DNA of 64,000 nt from an uncultured Peptoniphilus sp. (GCA_902488455.1 CABTWG010000002.1:1-64000); one strand, 5' to 3'. Shown: positions 19,294-27,911, numbered from the stretch's first letter. Translations and numbers: made by a program. The notes: generated by a model from the letters alone, not told the origin.

Positions 19294-20001
19294 TCAAGTA
19301 AATAGTTTAAATATAAATATCGCCACAGAGATTCCAACTATTGCCCCAGCAACTGCTTCCGAGGTCTTGTGGACTCCTGTTTCAACTCTACTTTCTGCAA
19401 CCAGTAGTGCAAGTCCAAGTGCACATGTGGTGATGACAGTCTTTTGAGCTACAAGTGAAATAACCGTTGCAGCACAAAACGCAATCGAAGTGTGTCCCGA
19501 AATCGCCCCACCTTGGAAGTATGAGCCTCCGTTTTTCTTCGCCATTAGGTACTTTCCCCCGATTGTTAGTATGAGTACGATAATTACAGCAACAAGCGCC
19601 AAATGGTCTGGAGAATTTTTAATCTTTATAAGTGCGATCTGTCCAATATTTGAAATCTTGTTGTAAAAGAGAAGGTATGCAACTACCACAGCATTTAATG
19701 AAGCTATCATAACAGCTCCAGCTGAAACGTCTTTTACATATTTTGCAATAGGATTGTAATCTGTAACTACAAGGTCCACAGTTCTTTCAATGGCTGTGTT
19801 TATTAACTCCAATACGATTACAAGTGTGATTGCAAATAAAAGAATTAAAAACTCCATCTTCGTCATGTCGAAGAATAGTGAAATTATAAGCGTTCCTAAG
19901 CATGCAAGCCAATGGAATTTCAAATTTCTTTCAGTTGTAAGTGCAGAGATTATCCCTTGCACTGCATAGTTAAAAGATACAATAAAGCTATTGTTTTTCA
20001 T
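19294..20001 (-). CDS. Fused undecaprenol/diacylglycerol kinase and PAP2-type phosphatase
   Basis: This 235-residue membrane protein joins two enzymes of lipid-carrier recycling. Residues 1-120 are a DgkA-type kinase with the ELINTAIERTVDLV motif. Residues 135-235 resemble a PAP2 phosphatase with AISGHTSIAFCAATVI and ESRVETGVHKTSEAVAG. The usual first PAP2 motif (KX6RP) is not clear and the last acidic residue is Glu rather than Asp, so activity of that half is less certain. Helices cover most of the chain. Similar fusions are found in clostridia. It lies between ybeY and cdd in the long operon. Confidence 0.9.
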   Translation of the reverse strand: MKNNSFIVSFNYAVQGIISALTTERNLKFHWLACLGTLIISLFFDMTKMEFLILLFAITLVIVLELINTAIERTVDLVVTDYNPIAKYVKDVSAGAVMIASLNAVVVAYLLFYNKISNIGQIALIKIKNSPDHLALVAVIIVLILTIGGKYLMAKKNGGSYFQGGAISGHTSIAFCAATVISLVAQKTVITTCALGLALLVAESRVETGVHKTSEAVAGAIVGISVAIFIFKLFT

Positions 20002-20002
20002 A

Positions 20003-20437
20003 TTATCTACTAATTTCTAATCTTTCCATAACTCTTTTTTCTACTTCACGCATTTCTTTTTTGTCCATTTCTTCTTCGTGGTCGTATCCCATTAGATGAA
20101 GTGTTGAATGTACAGTAAGGTATGAAATTTCCCTCTTTTCGCTATGGCCATATTCCTTTGCCTGTTCGATAACCTTGTTTATATTTATTACGATATCTCC
20201 AAGCATGTTTGTAAATTCATCGTCCATTGGAAAAGAAAGCACATCTGTCGTCCTATCTACTCCTCTGTAATCTCTATTTAACTCATGAATCTCGTCGTCG
20301 CCTACAAAAGAAACAGATACTTCATAATCCTCTTTGTAGTCTATTTCATCAAGGGCAGCCTTTACAGAGATTTCAACTATTTCTTCTATGGAACTATCTA
20401 TTTCAATTAAATCTTGTCTATTGTCGAAATAAATCAT
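20003..20437 (-). CDS. ybeY: Endoribonuclease YbeY
   Basis: YbeY is a zinc endoribonuclease for 16S rRNA 3'-end maturation and ribosome quality control. The 144-residue protein has the HSTLHLMGYDH metal motif near the C-terminus and YRGVDRTTDVLSFP in the middle. It overlaps phoH by 4 bases and precedes the lipid kinase gene by one base. Confidence 0.97.
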   Translation of the reverse strand: MIYFDNRQDLIEIDSSIEEIVEISVKAALDEIDYKEDYEVSVSFVGDDEIHELNRDYRGVDRTTDVLSFPMDDEFTNMLGDIVININKVIEQAKEYGHSEKREISYLTVHSTLHLMGYDHEEEMDKKEMREVEKRVMERLEISR

Positions 20438-21486
20438 TTATTATCTCTCTTTTTACTACTTAATTTATTACCCAATCTAGCGTTTACTTTTTTATTTTCC
20501 GTTTCTTTATTTTCTTTATTATCAGACTTTTTTTCCCATCTATCATAAGCGTCAATTATTCTTTGAACCAATGGGTGTCTTACTATATCATTTCTATCAA
20601 GCTCGACTATTTCGATTCCCTTTACGTCCTTTAGGATTTTCATAACCGTCTTAAGTCCAGATGATTTTCCTCTAGGTAGGTCGATCTGTGTTATGTCTCC
20701 TGTGATTATTGCCTTTGAACCATAGCCAAGCCTAGTTAAAAACATCTTCATCTGTTCATTGGTAGTGTTTTGTGCCTCGTCTAAGATTACATAAGAAGAA
20801 TCCAATGTTCTTCCTCTCATGTATGCAAGAGGAGCCACTTCGATCAAACCTTTTTCAACATACCTGGTGTAGTTTTCATGTCCCATAATTTCGAATAGCG
20901 CGTCGTAGAGAGGTCTTAGGTATGGGTCTACTTTCATCTGTAGATCTCCAGGCAAAAATCCTAGAGATTCTCCAGCTTCCACAGCAGGTCTTGTAAGGAT
21001 TATTCTGTTAACTTCTTTGTTTTTAAATGCCTTAACAGCCATCGCCATTGCAAGGTATGTCTTGCCAGTACCAGCAGGGCCAACTCCAAATACTATGTCG
21101 TTATCTTTCATAGCGTCCACATATTTTTTCTGTCCCAATGTCTTTGAACGGATCGGTTTTCCCATAGCTGTGTGGACTATGACTTCGTTAAGAAGCTCTG
21201 TCATCGGCTTCATCTCGCCGTGTTTAATAAGGGCTATTGAATATTCAACGTCCTTTTTTTCCAAAGATTTCTGTCTAATTATTAGCTCCTTTAGATTTTC
21301 AATTAAAAGAGCAGCATTTTCTGTAGCAAGTTCATCGCCGTAAATCTCCAACAGATCATCTTTTATAACTATTTTAACACCCATCGAGCTCTCAATGAGC
21401 TTTTGATATTCATCTAAATTTCCAAAAAGTGTGTTTAAAATATTTGTGTCTGTAATAGGCACTATTTTACATTGATTTTCTTTCAA
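20434..21486 (-). CDS. phoH: PhoH family ATPase (TTG start)
   Basis: PhoH-like proteins are NTPases of the helicase-like P-loop class, functionally linked to YbeY and RNA handling. The protein has an N-terminal KH-like portion and the ATPase core with GPAGTGKTYLAMA, ILTRPAVEAGE, VILDEAQNTT and ITGDITQIDLPRG. A GGAGG site at 21494-21498 lies 7 bases before a TTG at 21484-21486, so I take TTG as the start (350 residues); the in-frame ATG codons upstream would leave the ribosome site inside the coding region. It is the first gene of the 15-gene run. Confidence 0.92.
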   Translation of the reverse strand: MKENQCKIVPITDTNILNTLFGNLDEYQKLIESSMGVKIVIKDDLLEIYGDELATENAALLIENLKELIIRQKSLEKKDVEYSIALIKHGEMKPMTELLNEVIVHTAMGKPIRSKTLGQKKYVDAMKDNDIVFGVGPAGTGKTYLAMAMAVKAFKNKEVNRIILTRPAVEAGESLGFLPGDLQMKVDPYLRPLYDALFEIMGHENYTRYVEKGLIEVAPLAYMRGRTLDSSYVILDEAQNTTNEQMKMFLTRLGYGSKAIITGDITQIDLPRGKSSGLKTVMKILKDVKGIEIVELDRNDIVRHPLVQRIIDAYDRWEKKSDNKENKETENKKVNARLGNKLSSKKRDNK

Positions 21487-21509
21487 GTAATAACCTCCAT
21501 ATCTCATAT

Positions 21510-21515
21510 ATTGTA
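21510..21515 (-). promoter_or_regulatory. Likely promoter of the phoH-to-nif3 operon (extended -10)
   Basis: On the minus strand TACAAT is preceded by TGG, an extended -10 (TGnTACAAT), about 12 bases before the GGAGG site of phoH. The -35 region is AT-rich without a strong match. It lies in the only sizeable spacer (21487-21695) above the operon. Confidence 0.5.
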
Positions 21516-21651
21516 CCATATTTATTTTTTAAAAGCTATTTTATATCTATTAATGTTATGTTATATGTTCATTTAAAATTTTTTTATCCTTTGTCTTTAG
21601 CGTAATAATTTTATTTAACCGCCATCGATACTTCTCTTTACAAATTGCATT

Positions 21652-21674
21652 AAAAAAAGCACGATTTCTCGTGC
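21652..21674 (-). terminator. Terminator of the accessory cluster, after the nucleoside hydrolase gene
   Basis: The stem GCACGA / TCGTGC has a 4-base loop and is followed by TTTTTTTAA on the minus strand. It separates the accessory cluster from the phoH operon. Confidence 0.88.
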
Positions 21675-21695
21675 AAATTTTTAAAATATTTCTAT

Positions 21696-22508
21696 TTAAT
21701 TGTTTTCGATAATGCTAACTATATAATCCATTGCGTCAACTGTGTCCTTTAGTCTTGGGATCAAGATTTCTTTGTCCTCTCCTTCTTCCAAGTATCCAGT
21801 CATCATATTTTCTCCAAGCCTTATCCTTCTCTTCTGGGTTTCGAAAAATTCTGGATTTGTAACATAGAGTGCCGTTAGTGCGTCCCAGATTACAAGTTCT
21901 TCTTCTTTATATTTTATTTCGAACTCTGCTTTCCAGCGACGCATATGAGAGTCGAGATACCTCATGTATTTTGAAATATATTCTCCGTCTTTAACTTTAT
22001 ACTTCTTTTCGATGCAGTTGTTTCCTGTTATTATTACAGGGCTTTCGATTCTCTCTAAGACGTAGTTGGTTGCGAGAAAGTCTATGGACATATTGAGCTC
22101 GTCCATTACCATTCCTTTGAAATAGAGTGGCGATGTTATTCCTCCCATTTGCACAAACTCTGTGAGATTTTTCGTATCCATTCCAAGTGCAAGTGCCTTC
22201 ATGGTGTTTGTCGTTGAACCAAGAGAAATTAAACTGACCTCTTCACTTTCAACTGTGTCTTTTATAAATTTTGCTGCGTCGTAGGAATATATTCCGCCCT
22301 TCTTAAGTGGAATATCTATTCCAAGATCACTATTCATCATGACTGTTGAATTGTAGGTGTCGTCTTCGTTGCTATTTCCAAATGTAGTTGTGATTCCCAC
22401 TACTTCCACATCCTTGTGGCTAAGTAGAAAGAATAGCGCAAATGCATCGTCTATGTCGCAATCTCTCACATTTATTGTGTTGTCAAAATCAACAAGTACT
22501 TTCTTCAT
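21696..22508 (-). CDS. Nucleoside hydrolase (IU-NH family), divergent
   Basis: Enzymes of this family cut the N-glycosidic bond of ribonucleosides. The 270-residue protein keeps the calcium-binding acidic cluster near the start, but in an altered form: DFDNTINVRDCDIDDAFAL rather than the usual DxDPGxDDAxAL, i.e. with a few extra residues. Other family positions are visible: VVGITTTFGN, QMGG, a DELNMSIDFLAT segment in place of the typical E-N-x-x-x-D-P-x-A, and a late WDALTAL. The gene overlaps the ABC ATPase gene by 20 bases, so hydrolase and importer are probably made together. This suggests the imported molecule is a nucleoside or contains one; the base and sugar are unknown. Confidence 0.86.
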   Translation of the reverse strand: MKKVLVDFDNTINVRDCDIDDAFALFFLLSHKDVEVVGITTTFGNSNEDDTYNSTVMMNSDLGIDIPLKKGGIYSYDAAKFIKDTVESEEVSLISLGSTTNTMKALALGMDTKNLTEFVQMGGITSPLYFKGMVMDELNMSIDFLATNYVLERIESPVIITGNNCIEKKYKVKDGEYISKYMRYLDSHMRRWKAEFEIKYKEEELVIWDALTALYVTNPEFFETQKRRIRLGENMMTGYLEEGEDKEILIPRLKDTVDAMDYIVSIIENN

Positions 22509-23409
22509 ATATTCGCCTCCTCTTTATTTCTAAGTCTACTTCATCTCCGAGGCTGTATTCATCGCTAGTGTAGACTATAAATTTCCCAACTTCGTATCTA
22601 TATTCTCCATTTACAAAACTTTTTCTGTCGATTTTGTATTCGCTTCCAGGTTTTATTTCTATATCTTCCTTCTTTAAGAAATAATCGTCAAAGACATTTT
22701 CTTTGTATAAGAATTCAGCAACTTCTTTGCAACTTGGTTGTTCGTAGAGTTCTTTTGGAGTTCCTATTCCGATTATTTTGCCTTCTTGCATGACGATAAC
22801 CCTATCTGAATACATAGAAGCTTCTTCGATGCTATGAGTTACAAAAAGCGTAGAAATCTTTAGATCTTTTAGAATTTCAAATGTGGACTTTCTAACCCTG
22901 TCTCTAAGTATTTCGTCAAGGCTTGAAAAAGGCTCGTCAAGCAGTAACATCTTTGGTTCATTTATAAGAGATCTTATAAGTGCGACCCTCTGTCTTTCAC
23001 CACCTGAGAGATCCTTTGGATAGGCATTCTTTCTATGGTCTAGATCTACCAAGTTTAAAAAGTACTCCACCTTTTTAGAAATCTCTTCCTTATTCATCTT
23101 CTTTGCCCTCGGTCCAAATGCAACATTGTCCCACACTGTAAGATGTGGAAAGAGTTCGAAGTTTTGAAACATCATTAGTGTGTTTCGCTTTTCCGGTGGT
23201 AGATCTGTTAAATCTTCCCCGTCAACAAGTATGCTTCCGCCATCTTCATCTAGTATTCCACAAATAATTCTAAGAAGAGTGGACTTTCCTGTGCCTGATG
23301 GACCTACTATGGATATAATTTCGCCTTCGTTAATGTCGAAGGAAATATCTTTTAATATTTCTCTTTCGCCGTAGGATTTTGTAATATTTCTTATTTCTAT
23401 ATATGCCAT
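22489..23409 (-). CDS. ABC importer ATPase (YnjD-like)
   Basis: The 306-residue protein has Walker A GPSGTGKST, Q-loop MMFQNFELFPHLT, signature LSGGERQRVALIRSL, Walker B LLLDEPFSSLD and the switch histidine in FVTHSIEEA. After the ATPase core (about 1-235) there is a short TOBE-like tail. The pattern belongs to the PotA/ThiQ/CysA group, and the partners identify it as the YnjD-type subunit. It overlaps the upstream permease gene and the downstream hydrolase gene. Confidence 0.9.
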   Translation of the reverse strand: MAYIEIRNITKSYGEREILKDISFDINEGEIISIVGPSGTGKSTLLRIICGILDEDGGSILVDGEDLTDLPPEKRNTLMMFQNFELFPHLTVWDNVAFGPRAKKMNKEEISKKVEYFLNLVDLDHRKNAYPKDLSGGERQRVALIRSLINEPKMLLLDEPFSSLDEILRDRVRKSTFEILKDLKISTLFVTHSIEEASMYSDRVIVMQEGKIIGIGTPKELYEQPSCKEVAEFLYKENVFDDYFLKKEDIEIKPGSEYKIDRKSFVNGEYRYEVGKFIVYTSDEYSLGDEVDLEIKRRRIYEESTC

Positions 23410-24188
23410 CTCTTGCTCCTTATAATTATTTTTGAAATGAGTTCAATAGCCAAGATAAATAATACGTTTAGTAGTATAAATATTATGCTCATCATCGCTG
23501 TGATGCTCCTATCTTTTACCACCATAAATGGAAATGAAAGGAGGGTAAATGTGTTTACTAGACCTATTCCAAGTACTAAGGTCAAATAGTATTGGGAAAA
23601 TGAAAGGATAAATCCCATGATGATGGATGTCTTTATAAATGAAAACATATGAACGAGTATGGAATTTATCTTCGCTTTTAATTTCGACGCTCCTAGGATT
23701 CTCGCTTGGTTGTAGAGGTCATCATCAAAACTTTCAAATCCTGGTATCATAATCCAAACTGAATATGGAATTATATATACGATGTGCACGAGAATTATTG
23801 CAGAAATCTTTCCTGCCATACCAAGTTTTATAAAGATGAGTTGAAGCCCAATTCCTATAGAAGTTGCAGATACCACCATCGGAAGAAATACCACTGCCAT
23901 TAGAAGCTTTTTAAATTTTCTATTGGTGCTTATCCTTCTTGCCACAAAATAGCTTAAAAATGTTGCGACAAATGTGGAGATGGTGCCTATGACCATGGAA
24001 TTTTTTATGGAACTTAGAAGATTTCTGTCTACTTTTAAATAGTCGATAGCCCTCGTTGAGAATGTACCTTCAAAGATCACAGGATATGGGTAGCTTTCTC
24101 TAAAGACTCCGATGGTAAGTGTAATCGCTGTGTAACACAGTAAAAATATTAAAATATTTACAAATGTCTTAGATAAATTCTTCATCAT
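23397..24188 (-). CDS. ABC importer permease (C-terminal half of YnjC-like)
   Basis: The 263-residue membrane protein has about six helices and the BPD_transp_1 coupling motif near residues 155-175 (YNQARILGASKLKAKINSIL; EAA-like A-x-x-L-G-A). In E. coli, as I recall, YnjC is one long polypeptide with two permease halves; here the halves are separate genes. It overlaps the neighbouring permease gene by 20 bases. Confidence 0.88.
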   Translation of the reverse strand: MMKNLSKTFVNILIFLLCYTAITLTIGVFRESYPYPVIFEGTFSTRAIDYLKVDRNLLSSIKNSMVIGTISTFVATFLSYFVARRISTNRKFKKLLMAVVFLPMVVSATSIGIGLQLIFIKLGMAGKISAIILVHIVYIIPYSVWIMIPGFESFDDDLYNQARILGASKLKAKINSILVHMFSFIKTSIIMGFILSFSQYYLTLVLGIGLVNTFTLLSFPFMVVKDRSITAMMSIIFILLNVLFILAIELISKIIIRSKRWHI

Positions 24189-25026
24189 CTTTAAACTCCA
24201 ACATCAAAAATACTACTACCGTAACTATTCCAATAAGTCCAAGGATTACGTTGTAAGCCAAGGAATATGGTTTATAGATAAAGTCGTTTTGCGTAAATTC
24301 TATATAGGATTTCACTGCCAATGCCCGAGGCGCTGTCGGTCCAATCAAGAATGGAACTTCGTAAGAGGACATGGAAAATGTAAATAGAATGAGAAGCACC
24401 TTTAGAAGAGATGACTTGACCCTCTTGTAGTAGATGTGGTAGAAGGCATAGCTTTCTGTCGCTCCTAAATTCCTAGCTGCATTAAACTGCTCCATTCCAA
24501 TCTTATTGATTCCATTTAAAAATACCACCGCCGCAAATGGCGCTCCTTTAAAAATATATACGAGGATGATTCCTAGTGCACTCTTCGTATAAAATAGTGG
24601 AACGAACTCATGAGGACTGTCTATTACTCCAAGATTTGCAAGGATTCTTGAAAACAGTCCTGCTTCAGAGAATAGATTTAAAAGTATGACCACCACGATC
24701 ATATGTGGAATAATCATCGGAATATTTAAACTAAAGGATGATTTCTTTTTATAAAAATAGATTCCATAGGCGAGAAATAGTCCTATTATAACTGCTAATA
24801 TGGATGAGACTGCCGCGAATTTAAATGTGAAAAAAAGAGAATTTAAAAATCCCTTGGAAGTTAAAATCTCTCCGTAGTACTTGGTTGTAAATTCACTTAT
24901 TCCTATTTCTTTGTAAAATCCAAATGATATTATAATAGATTTTATAAAACCGCCGAGAATCACCACAGCGATTAGTGCAATTCCCGGCAGGTATGAAAAA
25001 TCTAATTTAGTACGTTTTCTTCCCAT
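24169..25026 (-). CDS. ABC importer permease (N-terminal half of YnjC-like)
   Basis: The 285-residue protein has about six membrane helices and the coupling motif FNAARNLGATESYAFYHIYY around residue 185. It pairs with the permease encoded just downstream to form the channel. The start lies 25 bases inside the end of the binding-protein gene, which is tight coupling. Confidence 0.88.
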   Translation of the reverse strand: MGRKRTKLDFSYLPGIALIAVVILGGFIKSIIISFGFYKEIGISEFTTKYYGEILTSKGFLNSLFFTFKFAAVSSILAVIIGLFLAYGIYFYKKKSSFSLNIPMIIPHMIVVVILLNLFSEAGLFSRILANLGVIDSPHEFVPLFYTKSALGIILVYIFKGAPFAAVVFLNGINKIGMEQFNAARNLGATESYAFYHIYYKRVKSSLLKVLLILFTFSMSSYEVPFLIGPTAPRALAVKSYIEFTQNDFIYKPYSLAYNVILGLIGIVTVVVFLMLEFKDDEEFI

Positions 25027-26279
25027 ATCTTTTCAATTAATGGTACTAGTTGTGCCGGCATTTCCGGTACTTTCTTAGCGTCTAGTTCATTGTAAGGGAT
25101 AGTTGCTTCCCCTATATTTATTGAATCGTAAAGTTTCTTTTGATCGTCAGTTAATTTATCGTAGCTTACTACTGGTAGATCTCCAAGCACAGCTGGATCA
25201 GCCTTTTCAATTTGGTTTTCAGGTGCTAGAATTTCATTAATAAATACCATTGCTGCGTCTTTATTTGGACTCATCTTGGAGATTGCTAGGAAGTGGGTGT
25301 TACCAATATTTCCCTTGTCAAAGACGAATGATCTAGTGGTTGCAGGTGCTTTTTTATCGTTAATCATCATGGAAGCTTGGTTTGGATTGTAGCTCATCGC
25401 CATTGCAACTTCTCCGTCAGAGAACATATTTGTAAGAGTTGGGTTGTCTGATGGATAGGTCTTGCCTTCCTTCCATAGGTATGGTTTAAGTTCATTTAAG
25501 TAGTCAATGGTTGGTTTCATCATTTCTGCAAGTTTCTCTTGAGTAAGATCCTTGTCCATGAATTGCTCATAACCTTGTAGGTCTGACATGATTTGTCTAA
25601 CGAATACTGATGCTGTGAAGTCAGGTAGAGCTGCATATGTTAGTTTGCCAGGGTTTGCCTTAGCTACTTCTAGTAGTTCTTCTGCATTCTTAGGTGGGTT
25701 TGGAATAACTGCGCTGTCATAAACGAATACGAATTGTGCCTTTCCGTAAGGAGCTTCTAAACCTTCAGTTGGTTCTCCAAAGTCGTATTTCACGTCTGCA
25801 GATTCTCCATCTACATAGTCGTTGAAGTTTGGAAGTTTATCAGTAAATGGTCCAAATAGGAAACCTTGTTTCTTAGCTGCAGCGAAGTTTTCTCCGTTGA
25901 TCCAAATAACGTCTATTGAACCATCTTTGCCTGCGTTGTTTTCGTTTAGAAGAAGGTTGTTGATTTCGTCGATATCCATTGGAACTCTGTTCACTGTGAT
26001 GTCGTATTTTTCCTTCATCTTAGGTGCGATAGAGTTGTCGATCCAGTTGTTTCTCTTTTCATCTCCACCCCATCCATAAAAGTTAACTGTCTTTCCTTTT
26101 GCAGATTCTAATGCTTCTTCAAAAGTCATGTCTGCTGCATCTTTTGTAGTTTCAGTTTGGCTTGTTTCGTTTTTATTTGCTGCGTTATCTTGTGATTTGT
26201 CTGCTTTGCCACATCCTACCAATATAAAGATTGCTAGTAGGAAAACTGAAAGTTTCTTTAGTAAGTTCTTGTTAAACAT
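25002..26279 (-). CDS. ABC importer substrate-binding lipoprotein (YnjB-like)
   Basis: The 425-residue protein has a lipoprotein signal ending in FILVGC (Cys23) and a Ser/Thr/Asn-rich linker. The mature part opens with VNFYGWGGDEKRNNWIDN and contains VIWINGENFAAAKKQGFLFG followed by PFTDKLPNF; I recall these as characteristic of E. coli YnjB, a family of the thiamine/iron/polyamine-type binding-protein superfamily. The real ligand of YnjB is not known. The gene starts 1 base after the Fe-S protein gene. Confidence 0.9.
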   Translation of the reverse strand: MFNKNLLKKLSVFLLAIFILVGCGKADKSQDNAANKNETSQTETTKDAADMTFEEALESAKGKTVNFYGWGGDEKRNNWIDNSIAPKMKEKYDITVNRVPMDIDEINNLLLNENNAGKDGSIDVIWINGENFAAAKKQGFLFGPFTDKLPNFNDYVDGESADVKYDFGEPTEGLEAPYGKAQFVFVYDSAVIPNPPKNAEELLEVAKANPGKLTYAALPDFTASVFVRQIMSDLQGYEQFMDKDLTQEKLAEMMKPTIDYLNELKPYLWKEGKTYPSDNPTLTNMFSDGEVAMAMSYNPNQASMMINDKKAPATTRSFVFDKGNIGNTHFLAISKMSPNKDAAMVFINEILAPENQIEKADPAVLGDLPVVSYDKLTDDQKKLYDSINIGEATIPYNELDAKKVPEMPAQLVPLIEKIWEENVLN

Positions 26280-26280
26280 A

Positions 26281-27228
26281 CTACCTCCTGTGTTTTTTAA
26301 ATTTAAATTTCATTACGTTTCTTGCGAACTCGCTTGAAGGTTCTTCATCGACTTCTAATATCTCCGTCAAGAAGTTCTTCACATTATTTTTCTTGTACCC
26401 ATTGTGAAAAATCCCTGCACATGAGGAACAATAGGTATATATATTTTCCTTATCCAATGAGTTCATCTTTTCTTTCCATATATCCACAACATCCCCTTCA
26501 TGTTTTATGGCTCCTCCACCGAGGCCACAGCAACCTATGGATGTGAATGGTTCTTCATAATCTTTTGCAAAATACTTAATATCTTCGAAGATTTCCTTTG
26601 AGTATCTATCGGAACATGGGAAAAATACATTGGAATTTTCGTCGATTTTCTTACCCACGCCTATTTCTCTTAAATATTCGTATACAGAGATGACTTCTGC
26701 GTAAATCTTTCCCTTTAGAAAGTGGTAACAGTTTGGACAGAGACAAATGATCCTCTCAACTCCTTGAGATCTAAGAGTCTTCTCCAAGATTTCAAGCGGC
26801 ACTTCTCCACCCATGTCGTGGGTAGGTTTCTTGCAGCAATCCACAGAAAAGTCCGCTCCATGTTCATTTCCAATCTCAATCATAGCCTCACAGGTTTTAG
26901 GTAAAAATCCAGGATAGTTGCATCCTAAAAATATTAAATCCTTCGTCTTAGCCTTTCCAATGTTTCGAAGTTTGTAATTGTTCTTCATAAACTTAACAGA
27001 CTTAAGTCCCTTTGGATCTCTTCTCCTCATGTAGAGAGAGATTTCTTTTCCATCTAAATCCACTGGACATACATTCTTGCACTTGCCACAGAGAAAACAT
27101 GAGTACCTTAGGTCAGGTCTATTAGCAAAATCAGAAAGATCCATATCGTATTTCGACAAAAAGTCGCAATTCTTGGTGCATCTCTTACAATGTATGCAAT
27201 TTTCTTTCGTCTTTTCTAGTACATTCAT
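26281..27228 (-). CDS. Ferredoxin-type Fe-S protein with two CCG domains (heterodisulfide reductase-like)
   Basis: The 315-residue protein begins with two [4Fe-4S] motifs, CIHCKRCTKNC and CFLCGKCKNVC. It then has two cysteine-rich CCG-type regions: GCNYPG...DCCKKPTHDMGG...CPNCYHFL and PCSDRY...GCCGLGGG...YCSSCAGIF. This is the layout of HdrD/GlpC/LutA-type proteins that bind special Fe-S clusters and handle electron pairs or disulfides. It occupies the position of ydjY (a ferredoxin-type protein) in the E. coli locus, but with more domains. A soluble, membrane-associated redox role is likely; the partner is unknown. It overlaps the glycosyltransferase gene by 4 bases. Confidence 0.87.
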   Translation of the reverse strand: MNVLEKTKENCIHCKRCTKNCDFLSKYDMDLSDFANRPDLRYSCFLCGKCKNVCPVDLDGKEISLYMRRRDPKGLKSVKFMKNNYKLRNIGKAKTKDLIFLGCNYPGFLPKTCEAMIEIGNEHGADFSVDCCKKPTHDMGGEVPLEILEKTLRSQGVERIICLCPNCYHFLKGKIYAEVISVYEYLREIGVGKKIDENSNVFFPCSDRYSKEIFEDIKYFAKDYEEPFTSIGCCGLGGGAIKHEGDVVDIWKEKMNSLDKENIYTYCSSCAGIFHNGYKKNNVKNFLTEILEVDEEPSSEFARNVMKFKFKKHRR

Positions 27229-27911
27229 TTCTGACTCCTATATATTTTCTCAATCTCTTCTGCACATAAGAAGATGTCTCCTTTTTCTCTAGCATCTCTA
27301 TACATCTTTTGATATTTTTGCATCCTAAATAATGTCTTTAAAGGTCCATTATTTACAAATCTTCTCGAAGATGTAGTTATCTCACTTTCAAGAAGCTTTG
27401 GATATATTCCCATCTCTTGTAAAGTTAGTGAGAGTTCATAATCCTCCATAAGAGGAAGTGGTTTAAACCCTCCTATTTTTTCAAACAGCTCTCGCTTTAT
27501 AAATATTCCTTGATCTCCAAAGGCTATATGCCTATGTTTTACTCGGAAATTAGAACCCCACTCGATGGATTTTAAAAAAAGTGAAGTCGGCTCAAACTTA
27601 ATTTTAAAGCAACCAAAGTCGTAATCTCTTTCTATAAGTTCAAGTACCCCATCCCTTGAGATTTTGCTATCAGCGTGGATAAAGAGAAGTTTGTCGTTTG
27701 TGAGTTCTTTCGCCCCTTCATTCATCTGATTAGATCTGTACCTGGTCCTCTTAATCTTTTTAAAATTAATTTTTTCATAGGTTCTATCCGTGGAATATCC
27801 ATCGGAAAACACAATATCACAAAGATCTGAAAACGCTGATACCATCTCTTGGGTTCTATCTATGATTTTTTCTTCGTTATAAGTTGGTATGACTATACCA
27901 AGTTTTTTCAT
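27225..27911 (-). CDS. Family-2 glycosyltransferase, TIGR04283-type (arsenosugar-associated family)
   Basis: The 228-residue protein has the GT-A opening VIPTYNEEKIIDRT, the DGYSTDRT loop, a SNQMNEGAKE segment and FIHADSKI in the metal-binding position. The RSNQMNEGA and HAD motifs are those I associate with the TIGR04283 family, first noted near radical-SAM/selenodomain proteins and later linked to arsenosugar synthesis. No membrane helix is seen. It overlaps the TVP38 gene upstream and the Fe-S gene downstream by 4 bases each, so these proteins are probably made together. Confidence 0.85.
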   Translation of the reverse strand: MKKLGIVIPTYNEEKIIDRTQEMVSAFSDLCDIVFSDGYSTDRTYEKINFKKIKRTRYRSNQMNEGAKELTNDKLLFIHADSKISRDGVLELIERDYDFGCFKIKFEPTSLFLKSIEWGSNFRVKHRHIAFGDQGIFIKRELFEKIGGFKPLPLMEDYELSLTLQEMGIYPKLLESEITTSSRRFVNNGPLKTLFRMQKYQKMYRDAREKGDIFLCAEEIEKIYRSQK

